From Chitinophaga sp. (GTDB lineage Bacteria > Bacteroidota > Bacteroidia > Chitinophagales > Chitinophagaceae): a stretch of DNA of 64,000 nucleotides. The DNA lies in contig NZ_JAGHZS010000011.1 of the NCBI RefSeq assembly GCF_017745275.1, positions 124,001 to 188,000 on the forward strand. The letters are read 5' to 3'. Shown in pieces: positions 38,471-48,395 of the stretch. Each line of letters opens with the position of its first letter. Position 1 is the first letter of the stretch. Both the position numbers and the translations under genes were made by a program. Under the pieces are notes generated by a model. That model was given only the letters and a program-made list of their open reading frames with translations. It searched no databases and was not told the DNA's origin.

Positions 38471-40564
38471 TTATTTCACCGGCGTTAGTTCCAACACTTT
38501 CACTTCAAATGGCGCCAGCTCCATTGTAATTTTCTCCTCACTATCCATGTTACCCACACCTGTATTATTGACCACATTAAAGGCCGAAAAACGCGTTCGA
38601 TAGCTCTCCGGCAATTCTAATACTTCCTTTAACCGAAAAGTAATTTTTGTGGTTTGGGCAGATGGATTCCGCCATGTTAACGTTCCCTCCTTTGGGTTCC
38701 ATGCCGCAAAGCCATAAGCTTCTCCCTTACCGGGGTCGCCGCCTACCCAGTGTACATCGGATAATACGTCCCGGTGTTGTGCAGACCACTTCATTCCTTT
38801 CGCCAATACATCCCAGCCACTTTTAGTCATCAGGTGCGGATTAATATACAACTCCTGCATACCGGTACCATTACCGAAAAAAGCCCATACATCTTCCGTC
38901 AGCCCCGCATCATCATTCGTAAACGAAGCTCCCAGGCCATTTTCATTATTCACTACAATGCCATGATACATCAACGCATTGAGTGGATATAGCCGTGACC
39001 GTTGTACTACGTTTTTATATACTTCCGCATCGCGGTAGTTCACCCATTGTTGTCTTTTGGTCCCTGCGCCCAGTAAGCCCATATCCTCTCCTGCCCTCCA
39101 GATGGCATCGCCATAGCTAAGCCAATAGGGAGAAGGCCAGGTACCTACTGTGAGATTAAAATACAGGTCCGGCTTTATTTTGCGCAAACCGGTTATCACC
39201 CGCAGAAAAGATTCCACATCTTTGGCGTACTTCTCTCCTGCTCCTCCTACTCCGTTACCGGCGCCTACTCCATCAAATTTAAAACTCACTACACCCTGGT
39301 GTTGCACAAAGCCCCTGGTGAGTTGCATGAAATAATCAAAGTAATGCGGGTCCGCTAAACTTAAGCCATTATCGTTTGGTGTAAATGGCAAATGCAGCTT
39401 TTCAATACTCGCCAGGCGACTGATCTTTTCCTGGTCGTAACCTCCCCAGGGAGATACCCACACGCCCATAGCTGCATGATACTGCCGGGCTAACGCTTCC
39501 ATCTTCTTAAAACCATTTGGTAACTTGCTACTGAAGTACCAGAGCCGGTTATAATCATCCCAGCCACTATCCCACAAAAAAGCGCTCATCTTCGCTTTAC
39601 GCTTTACCACCAGGCTATCACCAAACAGCCGGATGCGATCCAACGCATTTGCTTCCGTAATTTCGCGGCCATCATATCCTACGTCATACCAGGAGTTATA
39701 ATGTGGAAATACGCGATAAGGTACCGCCCTTATTTTCTCGAGGTAAGTTAGAAAACCCCGGCGAAGTTGCTCCGCAGGCGTTACACCCCAGGCGACACTA
39801 ATGTCGAAACCGTCGCCAGAGCGCAGTGTAGCCGACGCGGCAATGCCAGATTGCGTCATCGCCGCACTCTCCTCCTGGTGTGCCATCGGATGTTCGATTG
39901 CAAAAAACAGGTTGCCTACCAACACCGGCGAACCATCTACCACACCGGAAAGCACCGGCTTTGCCGTTGCAGGAATATTTACCAGCGATAAATCTTTAAG
40001 GCTATGCTGTGGGTCTGTAAAGTGAAAATGTTGCTGAATAAAATTGCAATGGTCATGTAACACAATGCGCCACACTATACTGATGCGATGCGTTTTGTTA
40101 AACAACCCGAACACCAACTCTTTCCCCGGTAAGCGATCTACCCCGCGGATCGCCGCCGGCGCTGCTGTTACGGCTTGTTCCCTGCGACTGACCACCGCAA
40201 AATCCGATGGGTACAAAGTGCTGCCATCATTTAACTTTAAGGCGAACAACTGGTTAGCTGCCAGTTGCACCTGCGTGGATAGTAGCTTATCGCGGAATGT
40301 TACCGGGCCCAATTGCGTTTTTACCTCTCCCAGGTTTACTTCCAGGATATCATTTCCCAACACGTTCCTGCCGGGTACAATTACGGCCTTCGCCGGCGCT
40401 TTGCCGGCATAAAATACCTGCGCCGATACGGGCTGTTGCGTGGCCAGCAGGAACACCAGCGCCAGGCTGCCCATCAAATTATTTTTCATACAGCATCTGT
40501 TGAACAGGATAATGTTAACAGATTTTACCCAAAAATACCGGAACAAACGATTGCGTGAATTCAT
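38471..40564 (-). CDS. GH36/clan-D-like TIM-barrel glycoside hydrolase (type often auto-annotated 'enterotoxin')
   Basis: Secreted; MSAFLWDSGWDDYNRLWYF, MGVWVSPWGGYDQ, GVVSFKFDGVGAGNG (nucleophile-like KFDG), YGDAIWRAGEDMG. The true start is probably an internal Met (MKNNLMGSLALVFLL). Confidence 0.7.
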   Translation of the reverse strand: MNSRNRLFRYFWVKSVNIILFNRCCMKNNLMGSLALVFLLATQQPVSAQVFYAGKAPAKAVIVPGRNVLGNDILEVNLGEVKTQLGPVTFRDKLLSTQVQLAANQLFALKLNDGSTLYPSDFAVVSRREQAVTAAPAAIRGVDRLPGKELVFGLFNKTHRISIVWRIVLHDHCNFIQQHFHFTDPQHSLKDLSLVNIPATAKPVLSGVVDGSPVLVGNLFFAIEHPMAHQEESAAMTQSGIAASATLRSGDGFDISVAWGVTPAEQLRRGFLTYLEKIRAVPYRVFPHYNSWYDVGYDGREITEANALDRIRLFGDSLVVKRKAKMSAFLWDSGWDDYNRLWYFSSKLPNGFKKMEALARQYHAAMGVWVSPWGGYDQEKISRLASIEKLHLPFTPNDNGLSLADPHYFDYFMQLTRGFVQHQGVVSFKFDGVGAGNGVGGAGEKYAKDVESFLRVITGLRKIKPDLYFNLTVGTWPSPYWLSYGDAIWRAGEDMGLLGAGTKRQQWVNYRDAEVYKNVVQRSRLYPLNALMYHGIVVNNENGLGASFTNDDAGLTEDVWAFFGNGTGMQELYINPHLMTKSGWDVLAKGMKWSAQHRDVLSDVHWVGGDPGKGEAYGFAAWNPKEGTLTWRNPSAQTTKITFRLKEVLELPESYRTRFSAFNVVNNTGVGNMDSEEKITMELAPFEVKVLELTPVK

Positions 40565-40655
40565 TGGCCTGATACGCCATTAAAGTTGTCTTGTTCACCC
40601 CGTATATGAACCAACAATACCAGCTACCTTTAGGGAACTACTAAACCATCACATC

Positions 40656-41063
40656 ATGGAAACCATTACCCTGGAACACGACATAGAAGTATTTTATGTG
40701 CAGGCAGATTCCTTTCCAATGGGCATCCAGGCAGCTTTCGAAAAACTAACGGCATTGCCTGGAAATATGACCGGTAGACATTTATATGGGATCTCCCGTC
40801 CTGAAGGCGGGCATGGCATCATTTACAGGGCCGCTGCAGCGGCGAAAACACCCGGGGAAGGCGCCCAGTATGGGCTGCAGAGTTTTACGATCCGGAAAGG
40901 GACTTATATCAGCGAAATACTGCCGCAGTATCAGCAGCACCTGATGGAGGTAACTCCTACTTTTGAACGGTTGTTGGGCACACCTGGTATTGATCCACAG
41001 GGTTATTGCCTGGAAGACTATTTCAACGATACGGATATACGCTGTATGGTACCGCTGAAATAG
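40656..41063 (+). CDS. Small GyrI/effector-binding-like domain protein
   Basis: METITLEHDIEVFYVQADSFPMGIQAAFEKL...; fold assignment by resemblance only. Confidence 0.5.
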   Translation: METITLEHDIEVFYVQADSFPMGIQAAFEKLTALPGNMTGRHLYGISRPEGGHGIIYRAAAAAKTPGEGAQYGLQSFTIRKGTYISEILPQYQQHLMEVTPTFERLLGTPGIDPQGYCLEDYFNDTDIRCMVPLK

Positions 41064-41077
41064 TGACTCTATAACAG

Positions 41078-42325
41078 TTACCAACGCAACACTTTTCCAT
41101 CTTTTATCACTACCGCGGGCGTAAACAGTGCAGATATATTCGTATAAGGGTCTACGTTAGTGATCAGCAAATCAGCGCGTTTACCGGCACGTACCACACC
41201 GCGATCCTGTAACCCTACAACGCCAGCGCTGTTAAGGGTTGCGCACTGAATTACTTCAGCTGTAGTTAATCCACACTTATTCACCAGCAATGCCATTTCC
41301 TGTTCCAAAGGTACTTCTTCATTCTTCTCAGGATATATCCAATCAGTACCGGTAACAATTTTTACGCCCAGTTGATGTGCCATACGCGTAATCGTCAGCG
41401 CATTCCACATTTTATTGTTGGTGGCGTGAAAGATAGTAGGGTCCAGGAAAATATGCCGCTGCTGCATGCCCTGTAACAGTTTACGTTGTACCAACGTATC
41501 CAGTACAAAGTGCTTGTAGATCTGTTCCCATGATTTACTGACGTTCAAGGTATCTCCTTTAAGCTGCTGAAAACAAAGATCAGCGGCATGGGATAAGCTA
41601 TTCACACCTGCCGCCACACCATCAGCAGGTTTGGCAGGGAACACCGCACCATGACTCCATACCTGTATCCCTTGCGCATGCGCTGCTTCGGTAATAGCCG
41701 CTATTTGTTTCCTGGTAAGATCTGCATATACTTTAATCCCTGTAACGCCCGCACCTTTGGCTTCAGCAACAGCTAACCGCAAATCCGTTCCCGGTGTAAC
41801 AGCGCGATACCAGGGAGTAGTACCGAGGTCTTTATCTCCACGGGAGCCTCCTTTGACCATCTCAAAATAACCAGGCCCGGCAAACTGCGCCGCATAAAAG
41901 ATATCGGGTCCTGCCAGTTGCCCCGTGACCGTTTTTCTTTTGTACTCAGCCAGGAAAATAGCATCACCGGCCATATCCCGCACCGTGGTAATACCATGGC
42001 GGATCATGTTTTCCAGGATACTGTCTGTTTTTAGATGCATACCCTTCTGATCATTCATATCTACGGTAGCCAGGTGTACGTGGGCATCCATCAGGCCCGG
42101 TGTAATAAACTGACCTGTACAATCTATCACCGTTAATTGCTCATCAGGTACAGCACCATCTTCAATAATTTTTTCGATCATTCCATGGCGCACAAGGATA
42201 GACCCTTTACGGGGCTTTACCGCTGCATCCCCATCAATGATGGTGGCATTTTTCAGTAACAACTGCGCACGGGTGTATGGCGCGAAGCCCAACACCGCGA
42301 GCAATAACAATACACATGTTTTCAT
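41078..42325 (-). CDS. Secreted amidohydrolase (imidazolonepropionase/dipeptidase-like metal-dependent hydrolase)
   Basis: Signal peptide; FITPGLMDAHVHLATVD (HxH), GITTVRDMAGD, TGIKVYADLT (carbamylated Lys candidate), VWSHGAVF, SLSHAADL, IVTGTDWIY, GKRADLLITNVDPYTNI. Confidence 0.9.
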   Translation of the reverse strand: MKTCVLLLLAVLGFAPYTRAQLLLKNATIIDGDAAVKPRKGSILVRHGMIEKIIEDGAVPDEQLTVIDCTGQFITPGLMDAHVHLATVDMNDQKGMHLKTDSILENMIRHGITTVRDMAGDAIFLAEYKRKTVTGQLAGPDIFYAAQFAGPGYFEMVKGGSRGDKDLGTTPWYRAVTPGTDLRLAVAEAKGAGVTGIKVYADLTRKQIAAITEAAHAQGIQVWSHGAVFPAKPADGVAAGVNSLSHAADLCFQQLKGDTLNVSKSWEQIYKHFVLDTLVQRKLLQGMQQRHIFLDPTIFHATNNKMWNALTITRMAHQLGVKIVTGTDWIYPEKNEEVPLEQEMALLVNKCGLTTAEVIQCATLNSAGVVGLQDRGVVRAGKRADLLITNVDPYTNISALFTPAVVIKDGKVLRW

Positions 42326-42334
42326 AAAAAGTAT

Positions 42335-43390
42335 TTATAATTTTTCCAGGTCAGCCACTTCAATATGTTGCTGAATAATGGTGCCGTTTTTATCAACCAG
42401 GAAAGTAGCGGGCAACGATTGTACTTTGTATTGTTTCACAAAATCGCTGTTCATACCATGAGGACTTAACAACTGTGTCCATGGAATATTATCTGCTGCC
42501 ACCGCTTTCTCCCACAGCTCTTTTTTCTCATCTACAGAAACAGATACGAAGCCAATTCCTTTTTTATGAAACTTGTCGTACAAGGGAGCCAGTTTGCGGT
42601 TGGTAGCACGGCAAGGCGTACACCACGAGGCCCATACATCCAGTAATACATATTGATGCTGTTTAAACAAGCTATCTAACGACACATGGCTACCATTCAT
42701 AGCCGGCAGCGAAAATACAGGCGCTTTTTTTCCGGTCATATTAAAGGCAGCAGCGGCCTTTTGTTTCTCTGCCAACAACTGGTAAGTGCTTTGAGCAGCG
42801 GCTTGCCGCTGAAATGCCGGCACCAGCTTTTCGAGGTTATCCGGCGACCACGCAAAGGCATAGTAATAGCCCATCCAGGCACCGGCTAAATTACCGGCAT
42901 TGCTCAACACAAAAGCCAGTCTCTTTTGGTTTACTTTTTCTGCATACCGGTTACTTGCTGCATTGGCTTTTAACTTTTCATCGAGATTAGATGCGGTTTC
43001 GTGTTTATGTCCCCATTCATTCCAGGCTTTCTCATCCGGTTTAATGGACTTTTCAAAATCACTCCATTTCTTTTGCAGCGCACCACCGTTAACTAACACC
43101 GCAGTATCTTTGGTTACGTTAATAGTTACCTTCTCTCCTTCTTCCAACCAAACAGCATCCACAAAAGGCTTACGCAAACGAACGGAGTATACACCTGCAC
43201 CGGTGGGTAGTGTATAAGTAACAGTACCACCGGAAAGCCGCAGCGTGTCTATCAACTGCCGCGTGGGCCACTCCCGGTAAATGGTTACTTTTTCATTTTC
43301 TGCATGCAGGGCAGTGGTAAAAGTCAACTGCTGTGCGTGGGCGGTAGCGCTGAGCAACAACCCCACGGAAAGAACGCTTAATAATTTCAT
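42335..43390 (-). CDS. Secreted TlpA-like thioredoxin-fold protein
   Basis: Signal peptide; QYVLLDVWASWCTPCRATNRKLAPLYDKFHKKGIGFVSVSVDEK; LPATFLVDKNGTIIQQH. Confidence 0.92.
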   Translation of the reverse strand: MKLLSVLSVGLLLSATAHAQQLTFTTALHAENEKVTIYREWPTRQLIDTLRLSGGTVTYTLPTGAGVYSVRLRKPFVDAVWLEEGEKVTINVTKDTAVLVNGGALQKKWSDFEKSIKPDEKAWNEWGHKHETASNLDEKLKANAASNRYAEKVNQKRLAFVLSNAGNLAGAWMGYYYAFAWSPDNLEKLVPAFQRQAAAQSTYQLLAEKQKAAAAFNMTGKKAPVFSLPAMNGSHVSLDSLFKQHQYVLLDVWASWCTPCRATNRKLAPLYDKFHKKGIGFVSVSVDEKKELWEKAVAADNIPWTQLLSPHGMNSDFVKQYKVQSLPATFLVDKNGTIIQQHIEVADLEKL

Positions 43391-43405
43391 ATCCGGTTTT
43401 TAAAA

Positions 43406-43437
43406 AAGGCTGACTAAAAAAGGTTTTAGTCAGCCTT
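43406..43437 (-). terminator. Hairpin between susD and the downstream TlpA gene (possible attenuator)
   Basis: aaggctgactaaaa-aagg-ttttagtcagcctt, perfect 14-nt arms, in an intra-operon gap; T-rich on the minus strand after the hairpin. Confidence 0.6.
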
Positions 43438-43449
43438 GTGATCAGGTGA

Positions 43450-44835
43450 TTACCTGGGATTTTGTATAATGGCTGGATTTATGGTAATAATTTTCGGTGC
43501 AATCTGCAGCAGGTAGCAGGAACTATTCGCCGCAAGGGTATAAGTCGTTCCTTTATAACTGCGGGTCAGGTCCTTTTTGAAGCGGGAATCCCGGTTTAAT
43601 CTCTTCAGGTCAAACCAACGCACGCCGTGATACATCAGTTCTCTTCTTCTTTCCTGCAGCACCTGCACCAGGGCTTCGTCCGCTGTAGCAGCCGTCAGCG
43701 CAGTATACTCAGCAGGCTTAAATCTTTTTTGACGAAGGGTATTCAGCAGATCGATCGCTTCGTCTTTACTATTGTTACGCGCCAGGCATTCTGCCTTTAT
43801 CAGCATCATTTCCGGTACGCCTATGCTGTAATTGATATAGTTACCAAAATAATCAGGATAAGGGTTAACAGGAGAAGAGGCACTTCTCAGAATTCTGGTA
43901 AAGGAATATACGTAACGCAGGTCCTTCTCTCCCAAAATCCCCAGTAAATCCGGGCTGATCATAAAGCGGGTGATAATGCCACTCAGACTGGTGGTCCTGG
44001 ACAAAATATTCTCCGGATTAGCGTCTACTGTAGGAAGTCCCTTTAAACCGCTATAGGGTTTTGCCGGGTTGATAAAGCTGATAGTATTGTAATCCAGCAG
44101 GGTATTTTTCAATGCCAGCGCGGCTGAAGAAGCCTTTAATGCCTGCTCATAGTTACCCATGAACAGGTATACTCTCGCCTGCAGGGCATAGGCCCCTGCC
44201 TTACCCGGGTGCACATAATTCCTACCCATATCAGGTAACCCACTTTCAGCCAGTGCTTCAGATAAATCTTTGACCACCTGGTTGAGCACTTCCTGCACGG
44301 TAGCCCGTTGGGTTTTAGCTTCCAGATCGGGTTTCAGCAACAGCGGCACTGCCAGGTCAGTATTGGCCGTGGCAGCCTGGTAATCGTTGCCGAATAAGTT
44401 GGCCAGGTGGAAATAACAAAAAGCACGGTGAATTTTCGCCTCTGCGGTAATGCGGCTTACACTTTCCGGAGTACCATCCTTTGCTGTTCCTATTTCCTGT
44501 AACACCAGGTTACAGTTATAGATATTACGATACAAGCCGTTCCACTCCCCATCATCTTCTGTTGCCCGGAACAGGTCCTTCGCCCAAAGATAGCTCCTGG
44601 AGCTACGTCCGTCTCCCAGCAAACCCATTCCCTCATCGGTATAGGCTACATCATCCGTCATCATTTCTTCATATCCATAACAGGCATCCGCTATCAGCGG
44701 ATCATTCATAAACAGTTCATATTCTGCTACTGTTTTAGGTAAGAACTTTCCTTTAGGGGTAACGTCCAGGAATTTTTTACAGCCGCTGGAAAACAGCACC
44801 AGCATCGTTATCGAATATATTGCTAACTTTTTCAT
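43450..44835 (-). CDS. SusD/RagB-family lipoprotein
   Basis: Lipobox LFSSGCKKFLDVTPKG; EAKIHRAFCYFHLANLFGNDY; ELMYHGVRWFDLKRLNRD. Confidence 0.94.
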   Translation of the reverse strand: MKKLAIYSITMLVLFSSGCKKFLDVTPKGKFLPKTVAEYELFMNDPLIADACYGYEEMMTDDVAYTDEGMGLLGDGRSSRSYLWAKDLFRATEDDGEWNGLYRNIYNCNLVLQEIGTAKDGTPESVSRITAEAKIHRAFCYFHLANLFGNDYQAATANTDLAVPLLLKPDLEAKTQRATVQEVLNQVVKDLSEALAESGLPDMGRNYVHPGKAGAYALQARVYLFMGNYEQALKASSAALALKNTLLDYNTISFINPAKPYSGLKGLPTVDANPENILSRTTSLSGIITRFMISPDLLGILGEKDLRYVYSFTRILRSASSPVNPYPDYFGNYINYSIGVPEMMLIKAECLARNNSKDEAIDLLNTLRQKRFKPAEYTALTAATADEALVQVLQERRRELMYHGVRWFDLKRLNRDSRFKKDLTRSYKGTTYTLAANSSCYLLQIAPKIITINPAIIQNPR

Positions 44836-44846
44836 GATCTCTTTTT

Positions 44847-47800
44847 TTACAGTTCAACACGAATTGTAATCGTTGTTACCTTAGGTTCAGGTAAGTAATA
44901 TCCGCCATTCATCGGATCGATGGCTTCCGGATCTATACCGTATTTATTCTTCTTCCATAAGGCCACATTATTCATCTGCGCAATCAGGTGTACGCCCCTC
45001 AGCACAGTACCTTTCAGCAAAGAAGCCGGTAAATTATAGCCTAACTGTATTTCACGTAAACGAATATAATCACCCGGAATCACGCTGTTGGAAGAATACT
45101 GCATGACACGTTCTCTTCCATCATAGAAATCAGCCGGATCGAATGACGGGGTGATAGCAGCAATATCTGTTTTGGCTTCATCACCTGGTTTACGCCAGCG
45201 GTCTTTGACCTGGTAATTCAGGGAATTGGAGAAAGCATAACCATACATATCAGGCATTTCACGGCGAAGCACATTACCAAAATTGAACGTAGTAAGCGCG
45301 CTCGCAAAAAATCCGCGATAAGTAAATACGTTGGTAAAACCTCCTGAGAAAGGTGCACGATAAGTACCACTATGCACCAGCGAAGAAAACTGGGCTACTT
45401 TTACCTTCTCCCCTTTATCGCCATATACCTGCGGGTTACCATGATCGTCCAGTCCGGCCCATTGGTAACTCCACAGCGATTCCCGTGCATATCCTTCTAC
45501 ATACTGTGAGGTGCCGGACACCCGGTTCAATTCAGGATTACCATCCGGTATTTTGTTATCGAGGATCACATTCCTGTTATAGGCAGCATTCAAACGGCTG
45601 TTCCATTTAAACTGCCTGGTTTCAATGATATTGCCCTGTACAGCCAGTTCAATACCTTTATTCCTCATTTTGGCTGCATTAATTCTCATATTGGTAAAGC
45701 CCACGGTTGGATCCAGGGTATACGTTCCCAACAAGTCATAGCCATACTTATTATACAGGTCAACGCTTACCTGTAAACGACCATCATACATTGCAAGATC
45801 TGCTCCCAGGTTGACAGTACGGGTTCTTTCCCAACGCAGCTTGGGATTGTAACTGTTTACCCTCGCATAAAATTCATTGAGTTTGGCAGAAAAAAAGCGG
45901 TTAGCTACCAGCAAAGGAGTGGTGGTACGGTCAAAGTTCCCGGTTAGACCAACAGAACCACGCAACTTCAACATGCTGACATTAGGTACATGGAAAAAGG
46001 ATGCTCTTGCCATATCCCAGGCGCCACCTAATGACCATAACGGCGTACGGCGATATTTAGGGTCCGCACCAAACAGGTTGGACTGGTCTACCCGATAACT
46101 ACCGGTAATGGTATAACGATCATTGTAAGTATAGGCACCGGTTCCATAGTAAGATCTTTGTCTTTCGTCATTATAGGAAAACAGGTCATTCCTCGTGGCA
46201 TCATATACCGGGATAGAACGGCCGTTCCACCATTTCAGCGTATTACTCAGCAACATTTTCTGGTCAACCGGCTGCCAGCTCTGTAAGTCATCATTATAGC
46301 CAAATTTAGTGGCAGTAAATCCTTCGTTGATGTAACGTTTCACCTCTGTACCCACCACAAAATTCACAAAATGCTTACCCCGGAACAGGTTGGTGTATTG
46401 CAGCTGGGAACGGAAAGCCCAGTTGTTATTGGTATATTCCGACTGGTTCAAACGATCTCCCTGTGGCAGGTTGTAAACTGCTTTGTTATTGGCATCCAGG
46501 GTGGTAAATTGGTTGATATAGTTGCGGTTATCATAGGAGTCCTTCGACACCAGGTCCCTACCACTCTGCTTCATCCGGTCGTACAGGAATCCGGCATTCA
46601 GTGTCAGCCCTTTGATAATTTTCCATTCACCGCCGATATTAGTTCTTAACCCGAAGTTCTTACTCCGGTTATTGGATAACCTCGCGTCCTGCAATAAATT
46701 CCGGCCATTTTCCAAATATCCCAGTGGTTTCAGCTCATCGTTCGCTGCTTTATTAAAAGACGTATAGTCGTACAGGTAATTACCGCTGGCATCCACCAGC
46801 AATTGATAAGGCGCCAGCTGTTGTATATTTCCACTGATATTCGGCGCTGTTCGCAGATCCTGGAATACGCCATTGATATCTACATTGAAACGCAGGTTGG
46901 GATTCAGTTCAAAATCGCCACGGGTATTCAGCTGCATAGACTCGGTTTTATCTGTGATATACACAGACTTTCCTTTATCATAAGAACCGGATACCATAAA
47001 GCGATATCCTTTACCACCGCCGGAAAGAGACAGGTAATGATTTTGACGAACGCCGGTACGAAGTAACAAATCACTCACCTGTGAGCGGTTAGAGATGCTA
47101 CCCAGTGAATCCCTTTTACGATTGTATTCTGCGTCGGTAATCAGGCCTTTATCCAATTGGAAAAGGAGATCAAAAGAAGGAGAATACCCGGTAGATGATC
47201 CTTCGAAGATCTCCGGCATAATAAATCCTTTGTCGTACAATTCTTTATCATAATCCACGAGGTCTGCACTGTTAGCACGCTTCAACGTGGAATAATCCGG
47301 GCGTTGCGTGAAGTACATATTGGTAGCGTAGTTCACTTTCAGCTTTCCTTCCTTACCTCTTTTTGTGGTTACCACAATTACGCCATTGGATGCCTGCGCC
47401 CCCCAGATAGCCGCTGCAGCAGCATCTTTCAGCACATCCACTTTTTCCACATCATTCATATTATCGGGTAACTGGTTCACCGGGAAACCGTCTACGATAA
47501 TCAACGGTGCGCTACGTTCTGTTTGAATAGCACTACCACCACGCACCTGGATGTTAATACCATTCTGGTGACGGTCTTTACTACTGCCGGTATAACCCGT
47601 GGCCAGTGTTAATCCTGAAATGCTTCCTTCCAGTAAACTGGTGAGCGACTGGCTGCCCCGGCGTTGTATTTCTGCGCTGCCAATCTGGGAATAGGCGCCG
47701 GTAGTGTTTTTCCGTGCCAGCGATTGATACCCCGTAGAGATCACTACTTCCGGGATATTGCGTAAAGATTGACGCAACGTAACATTGATCATGCTTCTGT

Positions 47801-48371
47801 CGCCTGCTTCCAGTTCACTGGTTTCATAGCCTACACAACTGATGCTCAGTTGTGCCTCGTTTGTTTTGAGCTTCATGGAAAAATATCCTTTCCCATCCGT
47901 GATAGCAGCGTTGGTGCTGCCGGCTTCCCGGATGGTCACCCCTGCATTATACACAATGGCATCTCCTTCATAAAGGCCGATACGGCCACGGATAATACGT
48001 TCGGTCAATGCGGGTGTGGCAGTAGTCACGCGGCTCACACTGATCATATTATCATTCCGGCGAAACGCATAACGATAATTAATGGTCAGGTACTGTAATA
48101 CTTCTTCCAGCGATTTTTCACCGGCAGGAATGCTAATGGTTTCATTGGCATGAATAGCAGAACCGGCGTAAAAAAAACGGACTTTATACAAGGCCGACAG
48201 GCTGCGAAACGCCTTCTCAGCAGGAACCTTTTCCAAAGCCACCTGCTTTTTTTCCTGCGCCTGCGCGGGCAACAACGCCAGCGTAAATGCTAACACCATC
48301 ATCATCGCAAACAAGGCATGGGAATGTCTACTCGTTATCCTCGCGGATAACCGGCAAAAACGTAAATACAT
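44847..48371 (-). CDS. SusC/RagA-family TonB-linked outer membrane protein with STN domain
   Basis: STN (VALEKVPAEKAFRSLSALYKVRFFYAGSAI...), carboxypeptidase-regulatory-like domain, VVISTGYQSLARKNTTGAYSQI plug; barrel. Confidence 0.95.
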   Translation of the reverse strand: MYLRFCRLSARITSRHSHALFAMMMVLAFTLALLPAQAQEKKQVALEKVPAEKAFRSLSALYKVRFFYAGSAIHANETISIPAGEKSLEEVLQYLTINYRYAFRRNDNMISVSRVTTATPALTERIIRGRIGLYEGDAIVYNAGVTIREAGSTNAAITDGKGYFSMKLKTNEAQLSISCVGYETSELEAGDRSMINVTLRQSLRNIPEVVISTGYQSLARKNTTGAYSQIGSAEIQRRGSQSLTSLLEGSISGLTLATGYTGSSKDRHQNGINIQVRGGSAIQTERSAPLIIVDGFPVNQLPDNMNDVEKVDVLKDAAAAAIWGAQASNGVIVVTTKRGKEGKLKVNYATNMYFTQRPDYSTLKRANSADLVDYDKELYDKGFIMPEIFEGSSTGYSPSFDLLFQLDKGLITDAEYNRKRDSLGSISNRSQVSDLLLRTGVRQNHYLSLSGGGKGYRFMVSGSYDKGKSVYITDKTESMQLNTRGDFELNPNLRFNVDINGVFQDLRTAPNISGNIQQLAPYQLLVDASGNYLYDYTSFNKAANDELKPLGYLENGRNLLQDARLSNNRSKNFGLRTNIGGEWKIIKGLTLNAGFLYDRMKQSGRDLVSKDSYDNRNYINQFTTLDANNKAVYNLPQGDRLNQSEYTNNNWAFRSQLQYTNLFRGKHFVNFVVGTEVKRYINEGFTATKFGYNDDLQSWQPVDQKMLLSNTLKWWNGRSIPVYDATRNDLFSYNDERQRSYYGTGAYTYNDRYTITGSYRVDQSNLFGADPKYRRTPLWSLGGAWDMARASFFHVPNVSMLKLRGSVGLTGNFDRTTTPLLVANRFFSAKLNEFYARVNSYNPKLRWERTRTVNLGADLAMYDGRLQVSVDLYNKYGYDLLGTYTLDPTVGFTNMRINAAKMRNKGIELAVQGNIIETRQFKWNSRLNAAYNRNVILDNKIPDGNPELNRVSGTSQYVEGYARESLWSYQWAGLDDHGNPQVYGDKGEKVKVAQFSSLVHSGTYRAPFSGGFTNVFTYRGFFASALTTFNFGNVLRREMPDMYGYAFSNSLNYQVKDRWRKPGDEAKTDIAAITPSFDPADFYDGRERVMQYSSNSVIPGDYIRLREIQLGYNLPASLLKGTVLRGVHLIAQMNNVALWKKNKYGIDPEAIDPMNGGYYLPEPKVTTITIRVEL

Positions 48372-48395
48372 AATACTACGAATGGTTTTGGTTGA

